Shown: one piece after another, positions 1-9,279 of the stretch
Layout: each line of letters opens with the position of its first letter
Position numbering within the stretch: the stretch's first letter is position 1
Source: Sulfurospirillum arcachonense DSM 9755
GTDB lineage: Bacteria; Campylobacterota; Campylobacteria; Campylobacterales; Sulfurospirillaceae
Direction of reading: 5' to 3'
NCBI RefSeq assembly: GCF_000597725.1
Contig: NZ_JFBL01000004.1
Span: forward strand, 62,001-126,000
DNA: 64,000 bases
The notes under the pieces: model-generated
The model's database searches: none
Told to the model about the DNA's origin: nothing
What the model saw: only the letters and a program-made list of their open reading frames with translations
Program-made: the position numbers and the translations under genes

Positions 1-741
1 TTAAAAGTTATTGAAGATAGTGCTTGTGGATTTGATGGTTGGATAGGAGATAATCACTCTGGTACATTTGCAGATGTAGGTTGTTTTTCATTTCATCCAA
101 GAAAATCAATATGTACTGGTGAAGGTGGTATGCTAATTACTAATGATGATAAAATTGCAAATAAAGTATCTCAACTAAAAGACCATGGTGCAAGTAAATC
201 TGATCTTCAAAGACATAAAGAAAAGGGTGGGTCACTACTTCCAGATTTTACCATGAGAGGGTACAACTATCGAATGACAGATATGCAAGGTGCTCTTGGT
301 GTTTGTCAAATGGATAAAAAAGAATATATTATGAATGGTAGAAGAGAAGTTGCTGTAAAGTATGATGAAGCACTAAAAGATATATCACAATTAGTAACTC
401 CGTATATCCCTGAGAACTATAAACATGGATATCAATCGTATGTTTGTATATTTACAGATGGGGAAGATATATCAAATCTAACAAAAGAACAAATAGATAG
501 ACTTAATATCAAAAGAAATATTTTTATGGAAAAACTAGAGGAAATGACAATAGCTACAAGGCAAGGTACTCATGCAGTTCATACTCTAGGGTATTATAAA
601 AATAAAAATAATTTTAAAGATGAAGATTTCCTTATGAGTTATGCAGCAGATAGACTTTCTATTGCATTGCCTCTTTATGCTGGTATGAGTGATGAAGAGT
701 TTGATTATGTTATCACAAATATAAAAGAGGCTTTAAAATAA
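1..741 (+). CDS. DegT/DnrJ/EryC1/StrS-family sugar aminotransferase (5' end outside window)
   Basis: PLP-dependent enzyme of the family that transaminates keto-sugars of nucleotide-activated sugars, giving amino sugars for surface or protein-linked glycans. The open frame runs into the window edge, so the N-terminal part (roughly 150 residues for a usual 370-400 residue enzyme) is missing and 246 residues are visible. The visible part holds the family's PLP-binding Asp in VIEDSACGFDG and the Schiff-base Lys in FHPRKSICTGEGG (about residue 35 of the fragment). The C-terminal substrate-binding region with GTHAVHTLGYY is also present. It ends one base before the next gene, an AsnB-like amidotransferase, so it is part of the same glycan operon. 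The exact sugar cannot be read from the sequence. Confidence 0.9.
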   Translation, partial: LKVIEDSACGFDGWIGDNHSGTFADVGCFSFHPRKSICTGEGGMLITNDDKIANKVSQLKDHGASKSDLQRHKEKGGSLLPDFTMRGYNYRMTDMQGALGVCQMDKKEYIMNGRREVAVKYDEALKDISQLVTPYIPENYKHGYQSYVCIFTDGEDISNLTKEQIDRLNIKRNIFMEKLEEMTIATRQGTHAVHTLGYYKNKNNFKDEDFLMSYAADRLSIALPLYAGMSDEEFDYVITNIKEALK

Positions 742-742
742 T

Positions 743-2743
743 ATGTGCGGAATAGTAGGAGCTTTATCACTTAATAAACCATCTATAAATGTTGATTATG
801 CTAAACCTATGGCAGATAAGATAGCTCATAGAGGTCCAGATGATGCAGGATATTTATGTTTTCATACGGGCTCTCGTCATAATATAAGAGTTTCTTTTTA
901 TCAAAATTTAACAGATGAAAAATTTAAAAATATAGATGATATGCTTCCTGCTATAGAATCATACTCAGCACAAAGAGAGTTACATTCACATGATTATGAC
1001 CTTTATATGGGCCATAGAAGATTATCAATTCTTGATGTTAGTTATGCTGGACATCAACCGATGTCAGACTTATCTAAAAATATTTGGATAGCTTACAATG
1101 GTGAGATATATAACTTTAAAGAGTTAAGAGTAGAACTAGAAAAACTAGGGCATAGATTTAAAAGTCATACAGATACAGAAGTAATCATATATGCTTATAT
1201 TGAGTGGGGAATAGAGTGTATCAAAAGATTTAATGGTATGTTTGCATTTTCTTTATATGATAACTTTCAAAAGAAGTTTTATCTTTGTCGTGATAGATAT
1301 GGTATAAAGCCAGTTTATTATCATATTACACAAGATAAAACTTTTATATATGCAAGTGAGATAAAGTCTATTTTGGAATATAAAGATTATAAAAGTGAAG
1401 TAGATAAAGAAGCACTTTTGGAATACTTTACATTTCAAAATATATTTACAAATAAAACACTTCATAAAGATATACAAATACTTGAAGCTGGACATTACTT
1501 TGAAATTGATTTATTGTCTAAAAAAATAGAAAAAAAACAATATTGGGATTTTGATTTTAGTGAGCCAGAAACTATAAAAGATGAAAGAGAATATATAGAA
1601 GAACTAGATAGACTTTTTACTCAAGCAGTTGAGCGACAACTTGTAGCAGATGTTCAAGTAGGAAGCTACTTAAGTGGTGGTATGGATAGTGGTAGCATAT
1701 CTGCAATTGCATCAAATCATTTTCAAAAGTCAAACGACTTTTTGAAAACTTTTACTGTAGGATTTGATTTATCAAGTGCAAGTGGGATGGAACTAAGCTT
1801 TGATGAGAGAGCAAAATCAGAATGTATATCTTATAAGTTTAAAACAGAACATTATGAGATGGTTTTAAAATCAGGTGATATGGAAAGATGCATGAATAAG
1901 TTTTCTTATCATCTTGAAGAACCAAGAGTAGGACAAAGTTATCCAAACTATTATGCGGCAAAACTTGCTAGTAAATTTGTAAAAGTAGTGCTTAGTGGTG
2001 CTGGTGGAGATGAACTTTTTGCTGGGTATCCTTGGCGATATTATAAAGCAGTAAACAATGATAGTTTTGATGACTATATAAATAAGTATTATAGCTTTTG
2101 GAAAAGACTTATACCAAATAAAAAGATACAAAATGTATTTTCTCCAATTATGGAAGAAGCAAAAAATGTATGGACAAGAGATATATTTGCAAATGTATTT
2201 AAAACTCCTATAAAAAATCAAACAGCAGAAGAGTATATAAACCATTCGCTATATTTTGAAGCAAAGACATTTTTACATGGGCTTCTAGTAGTAGATGATA
2301 AACTTTCTATGGCGCATAGTCTTGAGACAAGAGTTCCTTTTCTTGACAATGATTTAGTAGATTTCGCACAAAAAATACCTGCAAAATATAAACTAGGTGA
2401 TTTGCATAAAGTTATGAAGATGAATGAAAATGAAATAGGAAAAATGCAAAAGACCAATGACGGAAAAGTAATCTTGCGAAAAGCTATGAGTAAATATATA
2501 CCAGAAGATATTCATAAAGCTGTAAAACAAGGTTTTAGTTCTCCTGATCAAAGCTGGTTTAAGGGAGAAAGTATAGAGTTTGTAAAAGCAAAACTTTTAA
2601 ATAACGATGCAAACATATATAAATATATGGATAAAGATGCCGTTCAAAAACTTGTAAATGAACACTTAACAGGAAAAGAAAATAGAAGATTGTTTATTTG
2701 GAGTTTATTGAATTTTGAAGAATGGAGTAATATTTATGGATAA
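743..2743 (+). CDS. AsnB-type glutamine-dependent amidotransferase (glycan cluster copy 1)
   Basis: Homologue of glutamine-hydrolysing asparagine synthetase, 666 residues. The class II glutaminase domain starts with MCGIVG, so Cys2 becomes the catalytic N-terminal nucleophile after Met removal. The synthetase domain carries the ATP-pyrophosphatase loop SGGMDS at about residues 311-316. An oddity is about 40 extra residues between HRGPDD and GHRRLS in the glutaminase domain, which the two other copies in this window lack. AsnB-like proteins inside O-antigen loci (for example WbpS of Pseudomonas and homologues in Bordetella wbm) are proposed to convert uronic acids to uronamides. That role is more likely here than asparagine synthesis, since three copies sit among sugar genes. 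The next gene overlaps its end by 8 bases. Confidence 0.85.
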   Translation: MCGIVGALSLNKPSINVDYAKPMADKIAHRGPDDAGYLCFHTGSRHNIRVSFYQNLTDEKFKNIDDMLPAIESYSAQRELHSHDYDLYMGHRRLSILDVSYAGHQPMSDLSKNIWIAYNGEIYNFKELRVELEKLGHRFKSHTDTEVIIYAYIEWGIECIKRFNGMFAFSLYDNFQKKFYLCRDRYGIKPVYYHITQDKTFIYASEIKSILEYKDYKSEVDKEALLEYFTFQNIFTNKTLHKDIQILEAGHYFEIDLLSKKIEKKQYWDFDFSEPETIKDEREYIEELDRLFTQAVERQLVADVQVGSYLSGGMDSGSISAIASNHFQKSNDFLKTFTVGFDLSSASGMELSFDERAKSECISYKFKTEHYEMVLKSGDMERCMNKFSYHLEEPRVGQSYPNYYAAKLASKFVKVVLSGAGGDELFAGYPWRYYKAVNNDSFDDYINKYYSFWKRLIPNKKIQNVFSPIMEEAKNVWTRDIFANVFKTPIKNQTAEEYINHSLYFEAKTFLHGLLVVDDKLSMAHSLETRVPFLDNDLVDFAQKIPAKYKLGDLHKVMKMNENEIGKMQKTNDGKVILRKAMSKYIPEDIHKAVKQGFSSPDQSWFKGESIEFVKAKLLNNDANIYKYMDKDAVQKLVNEHLTGKENRRLFIWSLLNFEEWSNIYG

Positions 2744-3524
2744 ATTATCTTTTGCCTTTTTTGGTGCTACTAATTATAGTAAAGAATTATTACTTTTTTT
2801 AATAGAAAAAAGTTTTTTTCCTAAAGTAGTATTTTCTATACCTCAAGAGTTTAATATTTCATATAGTGATAAAAAAGTGAAAAATACTAACTATAGTAAT
2901 TTAAAAGAAATAGCTGATATATATAATATTCCTTACTATGAAATAGATTCAATAAATGGGAAAAAAACAAAAGATTATGAACCAATTATTAAAGAATTAA
3001 ATCTTGATTTAATATTAGTACTTGGTTGGTATTATATGTTACCTAAATCAACTAGAAAACTTAGTAAATATGGAGCATGGGGTATTCATGCTTCCTTATT
3101 GCCAAAATATGCAGGCGGAGCACCACTTAATTGGGCTATTATAAATGGTGAAAAAGAAACAGGAGTTACACTTTTTCATATGGAAGATGGTGTAGATGAT
3201 GGGGATATTATTGCCCAAAAATCTTTTACTATAGAGCATGAAGATACTATAAAAGAAGTGTATGACAAAGCAACTATAGCTTCAAAAGAAATTTTATTAG
3301 AAGTGCTATTTGAAGATATTAAAAATATAAAATTTATTCCACAAGATAAAAGTAAAATTGAAATTTTCCCTCAAAGAAAACCAGAAGATGGAAAAATTGA
3401 TTTGAGTAAATCTTCTATTGAATTATATGATTTTATTAGAGCTCAATCTGATCCATATCCTGGAGCTTTTATAGAAACAAGAGATGGTAAAAAATTAATT
3501 ATAGAAAAGGCAAGACTAGGATGA
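2736..3524 (+). CDS. Formyltransferase-fold protein, probable sugar N-formyltransferase
   Basis: Protein of 262 residues with the methionyl-tRNA/sugar formyltransferase fold, which uses N10-formyl-tetrahydrofolate to formylate an amino group. Signature residues are seen in GIHASLLPKYAGGAPLNWAI, then GVTLFHMEDGVDDGDII. The catalytic His (about 118) and Asp (about 154) are present. The usual Asn two residues before the His (N-x-H) is Gly here. The start was set at ATG 2736, preceded by GGAG and overlapping the upstream stop; an upstream TTG (2715) would add seven residues. Context among sugar genes argues for a nucleotide-sugar amine as substrate rather than initiator tRNA. The Asn change leaves its activity uncertain. 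Confidence 0.75.
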   Translation: MDKLSFAFFGATNYSKELLLFLIEKSFFPKVVFSIPQEFNISYSDKKVKNTNYSNLKEIADIYNIPYYEIDSINGKKTKDYEPIIKELNLDLILVLGWYYMLPKSTRKLSKYGAWGIHASLLPKYAGGAPLNWAIINGEKETGVTLFHMEDGVDDGDIIAQKSFTIEHEDTIKEVYDKATIASKEILLEVLFEDIKNIKFIPQDKSKIEIFPQRKPEDGKIDLSKSSIELYDFIRAQSDPYPGAFIETRDGKKLIIEKARLG

Positions 3525-4246
3525 ATTATTATATGGAAGATTTTACAGAATCTAATTATAAAAAAATATTAGAAAAAAATATTAATACTACTATTTTTTA
3601 TAATGAAATTCATTATAATGAAATATTTATCTTATGGAGACATGATATTGATTACTCAATTCATAGAGCATATACATTAGCATTAATTGAAAAGAAGTAT
3701 TCTATAAAAGCTACTTATTTTCTACAATTAAGCTCTTTTTTTTATAATATCTTTGAAGAAGAAATAAAAGAATTAATTATAAGAATATTATCTTTAGGTC
3801 ATCAAATAGGATTGCATTTTGATCCAACACAGTACAATATTCAATCGAAAGAAGATTTAGAAAAATATCTAAATTTTGAAAAAAAAATTTTAGAAAATCT
3901 ATTTCAAGTAGAAATAAAAGTTTTTTCTTTTCATAATCCAACTAAAGAAATATTAAAATATGATGATTTTAAATATTCAAGTATGATAAATACTTATGCT
4001 AAATATTTCAAAGAAAATGTAGAATATTGTAGTGATAGTAATGGATACTGGCGATATAAAAGGTTAGAAGATTTTTTAAATGAAAAACACACAAAAATTC
4101 AAGTCTTAACTCATCCTTCATGGTGGCAAAAAGAAATTATGAGCCCAAGGGATAGAATACAAAGATGTATAGATGGAAGGTCAAGAAATACAGCCAAAAA
4201 ATATGATGTATTATTAAATAAGTATGGGAGAGAAAATGTCAAGTAA
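3521..4246 (+). CDS. Polysaccharide deacetylase-like (NodB-fold) protein
   Basis: A 241-residue protein that starts by the four-base overlap ATGA with the preceding formyltransferase gene. It shows NodB-type metal-site features: LWRHDIDYS (the HD pair) near residue 40 and GHQIGLHFD near residue 100, where the second His would complete the metal site. A late THPSWW motif near residue 203 probably corresponds to the fourth NodB motif. No signal peptide or membrane segment is visible, so it should act in the cytoplasm on a sugar nucleotide or lipid-linked sugar. Deacetylation could expose an amine for the neighbouring formyl- or acetyltransferase, which is inference from gene order. The family is fairly clear, the substrate unknown. 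Confidence 0.7.
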   Translation: MNYYMEDFTESNYKKILEKNINTTIFYNEIHYNEIFILWRHDIDYSIHRAYTLALIEKKYSIKATYFLQLSSFFYNIFEEEIKELIIRILSLGHQIGLHFDPTQYNIQSKEDLEKYLNFEKKILENLFQVEIKVFSFHNPTKEILKYDDFKYSSMINTYAKYFKENVEYCSDSNGYWRYKRLEDFLNEKHTKIQVLTHPSWWQKEIMSPRDRIQRCIDGRSRNTAKKYDVLLNKYGRENVK

Positions 4247-4775
4247 GAATTTAGAAAATGAAAAAATATATTTATCTTCTATAGAAAATGAAAATGATAT
4301 ATCAAAAATGTATTATTGGATAAATAATAAAGAACTGGTGAATTTTAATTCATCTTTTTTCCCTGTTCATCTTAAAAATCATATTGAATGGTTTGAAAAT
4401 ATTAGAAAAGATAAATCAACTGTAATATTTGGAATTAGAAAAAAGGAAGATAATGAGTTAATTGGAACTTGTCAATTACATTCAATAAATCCTATTCATA
4501 AAAAGGCAGAACTGCAAATACGATTACAACTTGAAAGTTCTTCAAAAGGCTATGGAAAAGAAGCTTTGAAAATATTAATAGATTATGGTTTTAATGATTT
4601 GAATCTTAACAAAATTTATTTGAATGTCTTTGAAACTAATTCTAGAGCAATTTCTTTATATGAAAAAATGGGTTTTCAAAAAGAAGGAATTTTGAGAAGA
4701 GACATTTTTTTAAATGGAAAATATATAAATGTTTATGTAATGAGTATATTAACTGAGGAATGGAATATAAGATAA
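4236..4775 (+). CDS. GNAT-family N-acetyltransferase (RimJ/PseH-like)
   Basis: A 179-residue acetyl-CoA-dependent N-acetyltransferase. The acetyl-CoA pyrophosphate loop region reads SSSKGYGKEALKILIDYGF, followed by NLNKIYLNVFETNSRAISLYEKMGF and a late REGILRRD-like segment (KEGILRRDIFLNGKY), which is typical of RimJ/PseH-type enzymes. I chose ATG 4236 because GGGAGAGAA lies directly before it; an in-frame ATG at 4224 would add four residues. It overlaps the deacetylase-like gene by 11 bases. In glycan loci such enzymes acetylate amino-sugar nucleotides, so a role in decorating a 4-amino sugar is likely but not proven. Confidence 0.8.
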   Translation: MSSKNLENEKIYLSSIENENDISKMYYWINNKELVNFNSSFFPVHLKNHIEWFENIRKDKSTVIFGIRKKEDNELIGTCQLHSINPIHKKAELQIRLQLESSSKGYGKEALKILIDYGFNDLNLNKIYLNVFETNSRAISLYEKMGFQKEGILRRDIFLNGKYINVYVMSILTEEWNIR

Positions 4776-5446
4776 TGATTTGTGCAATACACCAACCCAA
4801 TTTTTTTCCATGGTTAGGATATTTTGATAAGATAAAAAGATCCGATAAGTTTGTCGTGCTAGATGATGTTCAGTACCAAAAAAAGGGAGGAACATGGTCA
4901 AATAGAGTAGCCATTAGTATTCAAGGCAAAAGCCAATATATAACAGCTCCTATAAATCGTCCTAGTGGTTTGTGGAATATCAATGAAACCACATTTCAAA
5001 ATATAAACTGGAGAGATAAAATAATTAAAACACTTCAAGCAAACTATTCTAAAGCTTCATATTTTAAAGAAAATAGAGATTTTATATTCGAATTAATTAA
5101 CTATAATGAAAACAATGTTAGTAAATATAATCTGAATGCTATAGTGGAAATTTGTAAGTATTTAAATATTGAAATTGAAAAAAAACTAGTAATATCTTCT
5201 GATTATAATTTTTTATCTTCTTCCAATGAGTTACTTATAGATTTAACAAAAGCTACTGGATGTGACACATATATGGCAGGTGGTGGTGCTAGTGATTATC
5301 AAGATATATCATTGTTTGAAAAAGAAGGATTGAATTTTATCTATCAAGACTTTGAACATCCTTTGTATGAACAATCTAATACAAAAGAATTTATAAAAGG
5401 GTTGAGTATTATAGACTATATATTTAATACAAATGAAAGCTTTTAA
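4775..5446 (+). CDS. WbqC-family protein
   Basis: A 223-residue WbqC-like protein, recognised from the opening ICAIHQPNFFPWLGYFDKI and the following FVVLDDVQYQKKGGTWSNR. This family recurs in O-antigen and capsule loci of many bacteria, and its biochemical role is not settled; a part in sugar-amine acylation or transfer has been suggested. The frame could start at ATG 4760, but the family begins close to the CAIHQPNF block. ATG 4775 forms a TAATG overlap with the upstream stop, so I prefer it. The gene is followed directly by a flippase gene whose ATG shares the final base of its stop codon. Confidence 0.75.
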   Translation: MICAIHQPNFFPWLGYFDKIKRSDKFVVLDDVQYQKKGGTWSNRVAISIQGKSQYITAPINRPSGLWNINETTFQNINWRDKIIKTLQANYSKASYFKENRDFIFELINYNENNVSKYNLNAIVEICKYLNIEIEKKLVISSDYNFLSSSNELLIDLTKATGCDTYMAGGGASDYQDISLFEKEGLNFIYQDFEHPLYEQSNTKEFIKGLSIIDYIFNTNESF

Positions 5447-6900
5447 TGATTAAAAATCATCTTAATAGATTATTAAAAGGTTCATTTGTATATGGGATAG
5501 GTGGTATTTTACAAAAGTTTATAGGATTATTTTTACTTCCTTTTTTTACTTCAGTTTTGACACCTGAAGAATATGGTGTTGTTGCATTGATAGGATTGCT
5601 CAGCGTTGGTTTGGTTAGTTTTTTTAATCTTGGAACAGGAAGTTCTATGGGAATTTTGTATTTTCAAGAAAAAGATGAAATTAAAAGAATTAGTGTAATA
5701 TGGTCAAATTTTCTACTTTTATCTTCTAATACAACAGTAATGTGTTCAATATTTATCTTTTTTTCTCAAGAAATTAGTACTTTAATATTTCAAACACACA
5801 TTTATAGTGAGTATATTAATTTGTCAATTATATCTTTAGGTATGACTGTAATATACAATCCTTTTTTAGATTATTTACGTATGGAGGGGATGGCTAAGAA
5901 ATATGTAATTATTACATTGATAAATACTTTAATTGCAATTGTTTTTAGTGTAGTTTTTGTACTTATTTGGAAGTGGGGTCTATTTGGATTTTTTTTGGCC
6001 TCTCTATGTAGCTCATTTGTAATGTTTTTATTTATATATATATTTATTATGAAAAAATTAAATTTTTATTTTAATTTAGAATTTATTAAGCCTTTAGTTA
6101 AGATAGGGTTTCCATCTATTTGGGGATTATTTGCTTTTTTAATTATTGATTATGCAGATAGACAAATGATAGAGAGATTTTTAGGATTAGTAGATTTGGG
6201 TATTTACTCCGTAGGATACTCTTTTGGTATGATGATGTTAATATTAGTAGGCGCTTTTGGAAGTGCATGGCCACCTTTTTTTATGTCTTTTATCAATAAA
6301 AAAGAAGAAGCAAAAGAAGTTTTTGGATATGTGCTGAATTATTATTTAATGTTTTTTGGTTTTATCGTTATTCTATTTTTTGTGGTTGCAAAACCTATTG
6401 TGGTTTTGATGACAGATAGTAAGTTTTATGATGCTTATACTATTGTTGGTCTTGTTGCATTAGCTTATATGTTAAAAGGGGTATATTTAATTTTATTGCC
6501 TGGGCTATATTTTGAAAAAAAATTAAAATATCAGTCTATGATTGAATGGGTAGCAGCAATATCTAATATAGGATTTAATTTATGGATGATTCCTTTATAT
6601 GGAATGATTGGTGCTGCTTATGCAACGCTTATTAGTTATTTTATATTGGTGTTATTGTCTTGGTATATAGGGCAAAAGTATTTAGATGTAAATTATAATT
6701 GGAAAAAGATATATATTTTAATATTGTTTTTTTCTATAAGTATATATTTAGCTTATGTGATAAGTATGTTGGATAATTTAGTTGTTGAAGTTTTTTTCTC
6801 TGCGCTTTTAATCTGCTTTTGTTTATTTGTCTTATATTTCTTCCTTGATACAGAAGAAAAGAATTTTTTAAAAATTAAATTAAGGAGAAGAAATTATTGA
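5446..6900 (+). CDS. Wzx-type lipid-linked oligosaccharide flippase
   Basis: Integral membrane protein of 484 residues made almost wholly of hydrophobic segments, about 12-14 by eye, of the polysaccharide-transport (Wzx/MATE-like) family. The N-terminus FVYGIGGILQKFIGLFLLPFFTSVLTPEEYG is the characteristic first-helix pattern, with the L-x-P-E-E/D-Y-G turn. It should move undecaprenyl-diphosphate-linked oligosaccharide from the cytoplasmic to the periplasmic face of the inner membrane. In the C. jejuni pgl pathway this step is done by the ABC transporter PglK, which is not seen here, so this protein is the candidate substitute. No Wzy polymerase or Wzz chain-length regulator is recognisable in the window, arguing for a short, non-polymerised glycan. 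Confidence 0.85.
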   Translation: MIKNHLNRLLKGSFVYGIGGILQKFIGLFLLPFFTSVLTPEEYGVVALIGLLSVGLVSFFNLGTGSSMGILYFQEKDEIKRISVIWSNFLLLSSNTTVMCSIFIFFSQEISTLIFQTHIYSEYINLSIISLGMTVIYNPFLDYLRMEGMAKKYVIITLINTLIAIVFSVVFVLIWKWGLFGFFLASLCSSFVMFLFIYIFIMKKLNFYFNLEFIKPLVKIGFPSIWGLFAFLIIDYADRQMIERFLGLVDLGIYSVGYSFGMMMLILVGAFGSAWPPFFMSFINKKEEAKEVFGYVLNYYLMFFGFIVILFFVVAKPIVVLMTDSKFYDAYTIVGLVALAYMLKGVYLILLPGLYFEKKLKYQSMIEWVAAISNIGFNLWMIPLYGMIGAAYATLISYFILVLLSWYIGQKYLDVNYNWKKIYILILFFSISIYLAYVISMLDNLVVEVFFSALLICFCLFVLYFFLDTEEKNFLKIKLRRRNY

Positions 6901-8018
6901 ATAAGTCTATTTTATTTGTTATACCTGATTATCATTGTAGTTTTTTTTATAGAGATGCTTTAAGAAAAAGAGGTTGGAAAGCTGACATTTATTTACCAAA
7001 TAATTATCCTAAAAAATTATTATATACTGATAATGTTATAATAATTAAGAATGTAGTTAAAATCTTTAAACCTTTTTATCATTTTTTTGTATTTTGTATT
7101 TGGTTATTTAAATATAAATATTTTTTTATATATGGAGGACATAGGTTATTACCATTGTTGCCAGTTTTTGTTGAAAATTTATTTGGAAAAAATTTTTATT
7201 TAGATTTATTTTTATTAAAATTTTTAAATAAAAAACTTATTTATTTACCTAGTGGATGTATAGATATAGATTTAAAAAAAGAAATTTCAAAAATTGACGA
7301 TGGAAATATATGTAATAATTGTGGGTGGGATGATAGTGTTTGTAAAGACGAAAGTAATATTAAAAAATTTAATATACTAAATAAATATTTTGATTTATTT
7401 TTGGGCTTCCCCGATATGGAATCAACACAGTATAAACAAATCACATATAAATATAAATCAATTGATTTATATTTATGGAAACCGGATATAAGAATTCCAG
7501 ATAAATTTAAATTACCCAAAACAAAAAATCTAAGAATCCTACATAGTTTTTTCAAAGAAAATAGAGAAAATAATGGGAAAAATATAAAGGGATCCCCTTT
7601 TATAGTTGATGCGATAGATATATTAAAAGAAGAAGGCTTTGAAGTGGAGTATTTTTATGTAATTGATGTAGAGTCTAAAAATATGAGATATTATCAAGCT
7701 CAAGCAGATATCGTAGTTGAACAGTTAATATATGGTTGGTGGGGCTCAACTGGTGTGGAAACTATGGCTTTAGGAAAACCTGTGATATGTTATCTTCGAG
7801 AGGATGCAAAAGATAATTTTTATAAAAATTTTCCAGAATATAATAGTTTACCAATTATTGAAGCAAATGTATTAAATATATATGAAGTACTTAAAAAAAC
7901 GGTTATGGATAACGAGTTTAGAGAAAAAAAAGCAAAAGAGTCAAGACTATTTGCGGAGAGTTTTTTTGATATAGAAAAAAATGTAATTGAATTTGAAAAA
8001 ATATTATTGGAGTTATAA
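6897..8018 (+). CDS. Glycosyltransferase-like protein (GT-B fold)
   Basis: A 373-residue protein starting at TTG 6897 behind a strong AAGGAGAAG, overlapping the flippase stop by four bases. The N-terminal half resembles a GT-B acceptor domain (KSILFVIPDYHCSFFYRDAL). The C-terminal part carries VEQLIYGWWGSTGVETMALGKPVICYLR, the nucleotide-sugar-binding block (family E-x7-E-like region and G-K-P-V) of GT4-type enzymes. A four-cysteine cluster (CIDID...CNNCGWDDSVC) lies between about residues 120 and 150 and may bind a metal, which is unusual for a glycosyltransferase. It presumably adds one sugar to the lipid-linked glycan; donor and linkage are unknown. Confidence 0.65.
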   Translation: MNKSILFVIPDYHCSFFYRDALRKRGWKADIYLPNNYPKKLLYTDNVIIIKNVVKIFKPFYHFFVFCIWLFKYKYFFIYGGHRLLPLLPVFVENLFGKNFYLDLFLLKFLNKKLIYLPSGCIDIDLKKEISKIDDGNICNNCGWDDSVCKDESNIKKFNILNKYFDLFLGFPDMESTQYKQITYKYKSIDLYLWKPDIRIPDKFKLPKTKNLRILHSFFKENRENNGKNIKGSPFIVDAIDILKEEGFEVEYFYVIDVESKNMRYYQAQADIVVEQLIYGWWGSTGVETMALGKPVICYLREDAKDNFYKNFPEYNSLPIIEANVLNIYEVLKKTVMDNEFREKKAKESRLFAESFFDIEKNVIEFEKILLEL

Positions 8019-8023
8019 GTAAA

Positions 8024-9277
8024 ATGAAAATATTGTTAATATACCACCAACACTTATATAAAAATGCATCAACAATTAGTGAACATGTAGAATCTTTCGA
8101 AAAATATATAAATCATAATGTATTGAAAACTAATACAGAATTAGGATTTCCAAAAAAATTATCCAATATAGAATTTGATGTTATTATTTTGCATTATTCA
8201 CTATTTGGCAGAGGGGCAATATATGAATTAAATGATAATTATGTTAATTATATAAAGAATTCAAAAGCTTATAAGGTTGCATTTTTTCAAGATGAGTATC
8301 ATTTTTGCCAAAAGAGGTTTTCATTTTTAAATGATTGTAAAATAGATAGTGTATATACACTGCTTGATCCAAAGTATTATGATGAGACTTATTATAAATA
8401 TACTAATGTAAAATCAGTTTATTTGACATTAACTGGATATGTAGATAAGAAGCATATTGATATAGGAAAATTTTTTTATAAACCATATAATGAAAGAACT
8501 ATAGATATAAGTTATAGAGCAAGAGAGTTGCCATATTATATGGGAAAAGAAGCACAAGAAAAAGTTGATATTGCAAAAGAGTTTATTAAAAGATTAGAAA
8601 AAAGAGATTTAAAAATAAATATTGATTATACAGAATCATCTAGACTTTATGGAGATGAATGGTACAAATTGATAGCAAATTCAAAAGTAGTTATTGGTGT
8701 AGAAGCAGGAGTATCAATATTTGATATAGATGGTAGGGCACAAGAAACTTATGAAAATTTTATAAAAAACAATCCAAAAGCTACAAAAGAAGAGATATTT
8801 AAAGTTTTAGAACCATGGGAAGGTAAAATGTACTATCGTACCATTAGTCCAAGAGTGTTCGAAGCTGCTTCTTTTAAGGTATTGCAAGTACTATTTGAAG
8901 GGGAATATCAAGGGATATTAAAACCAATGGTTCACTATATACCTCTTAAAAAAGATTTTTTAAATTTTGAGGAGGTATTAACAATGATAAAAGATGAAAC
9001 ATTAGTGAATAAAATCATAGATAATGCTTACAATGATTTGATACTATCAGGAAAATATTCATATCAAAGTTTTATAGAAGAGTTTGAAAAAACTTTACCT
9101 AGTGTTGAACAAAGTGTATGTGAGTATTCAAAAAATGAAATTTTATTGTTGATTAATAAAGATTTAAATTTTAGGTATCAACTAGCTAAATTGAAATCTT
9201 TTAGGTATAGGCAATTTATAGGAAGGAAATATCTTGTAAAAATAGTAAAATATGTATTAAAATTGGTAAGGAAATAA
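8024..9277 (+). CDS. Glycosyltransferase-like protein, paralogue of 14940-16157
   Basis: A 417-residue protein with a GT-B-like organisation. The C-terminal donor-binding region reads KVVIGVEAGVSIFDIDGRAQ and then TISPRVFEAASFKVLQVLFEGEYQGIL, followed by HYIPLKKDFLNFEEVL. This matches the family pattern in which a conserved S-x-R-x-F-E/D-A-A block precedes a proline- or lysine-rich D-F loop. The product of 14940-16157 has the same order (TIATEAGTYYL, SSRHFDAIGTKTSLLMLEGRYNDIL, HFIEIKKDYSN), so the two are paralogues and probably use related sugars. It is cytoplasmic or peripheral with no obvious membrane segment, and the final 30 residues are strongly basic, possibly for membrane contact. The donor is unknown. 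Confidence 0.65.
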   Translation: MKILLIYHQHLYKNASTISEHVESFEKYINHNVLKTNTELGFPKKLSNIEFDVIILHYSLFGRGAIYELNDNYVNYIKNSKAYKVAFFQDEYHFCQKRFSFLNDCKIDSVYTLLDPKYYDETYYKYTNVKSVYLTLTGYVDKKHIDIGKFFYKPYNERTIDISYRARELPYYMGKEAQEKVDIAKEFIKRLEKRDLKINIDYTESSRLYGDEWYKLIANSKVVIGVEAGVSIFDIDGRAQETYENFIKNNPKATKEEIFKVLEPWEGKMYYRTISPRVFEAASFKVLQVLFEGEYQGILKPMVHYIPLKKDFLNFEEVLTMIKDETLVNKIIDNAYNDLILSGKYSYQSFIEEFEKTLPSVEQSVCEYSKNEILLLINKDLNFRYQLAKLKSFRYRQFIGRKYLVKIVKYVLKLVRK

Positions 9278-9279
9278 CA

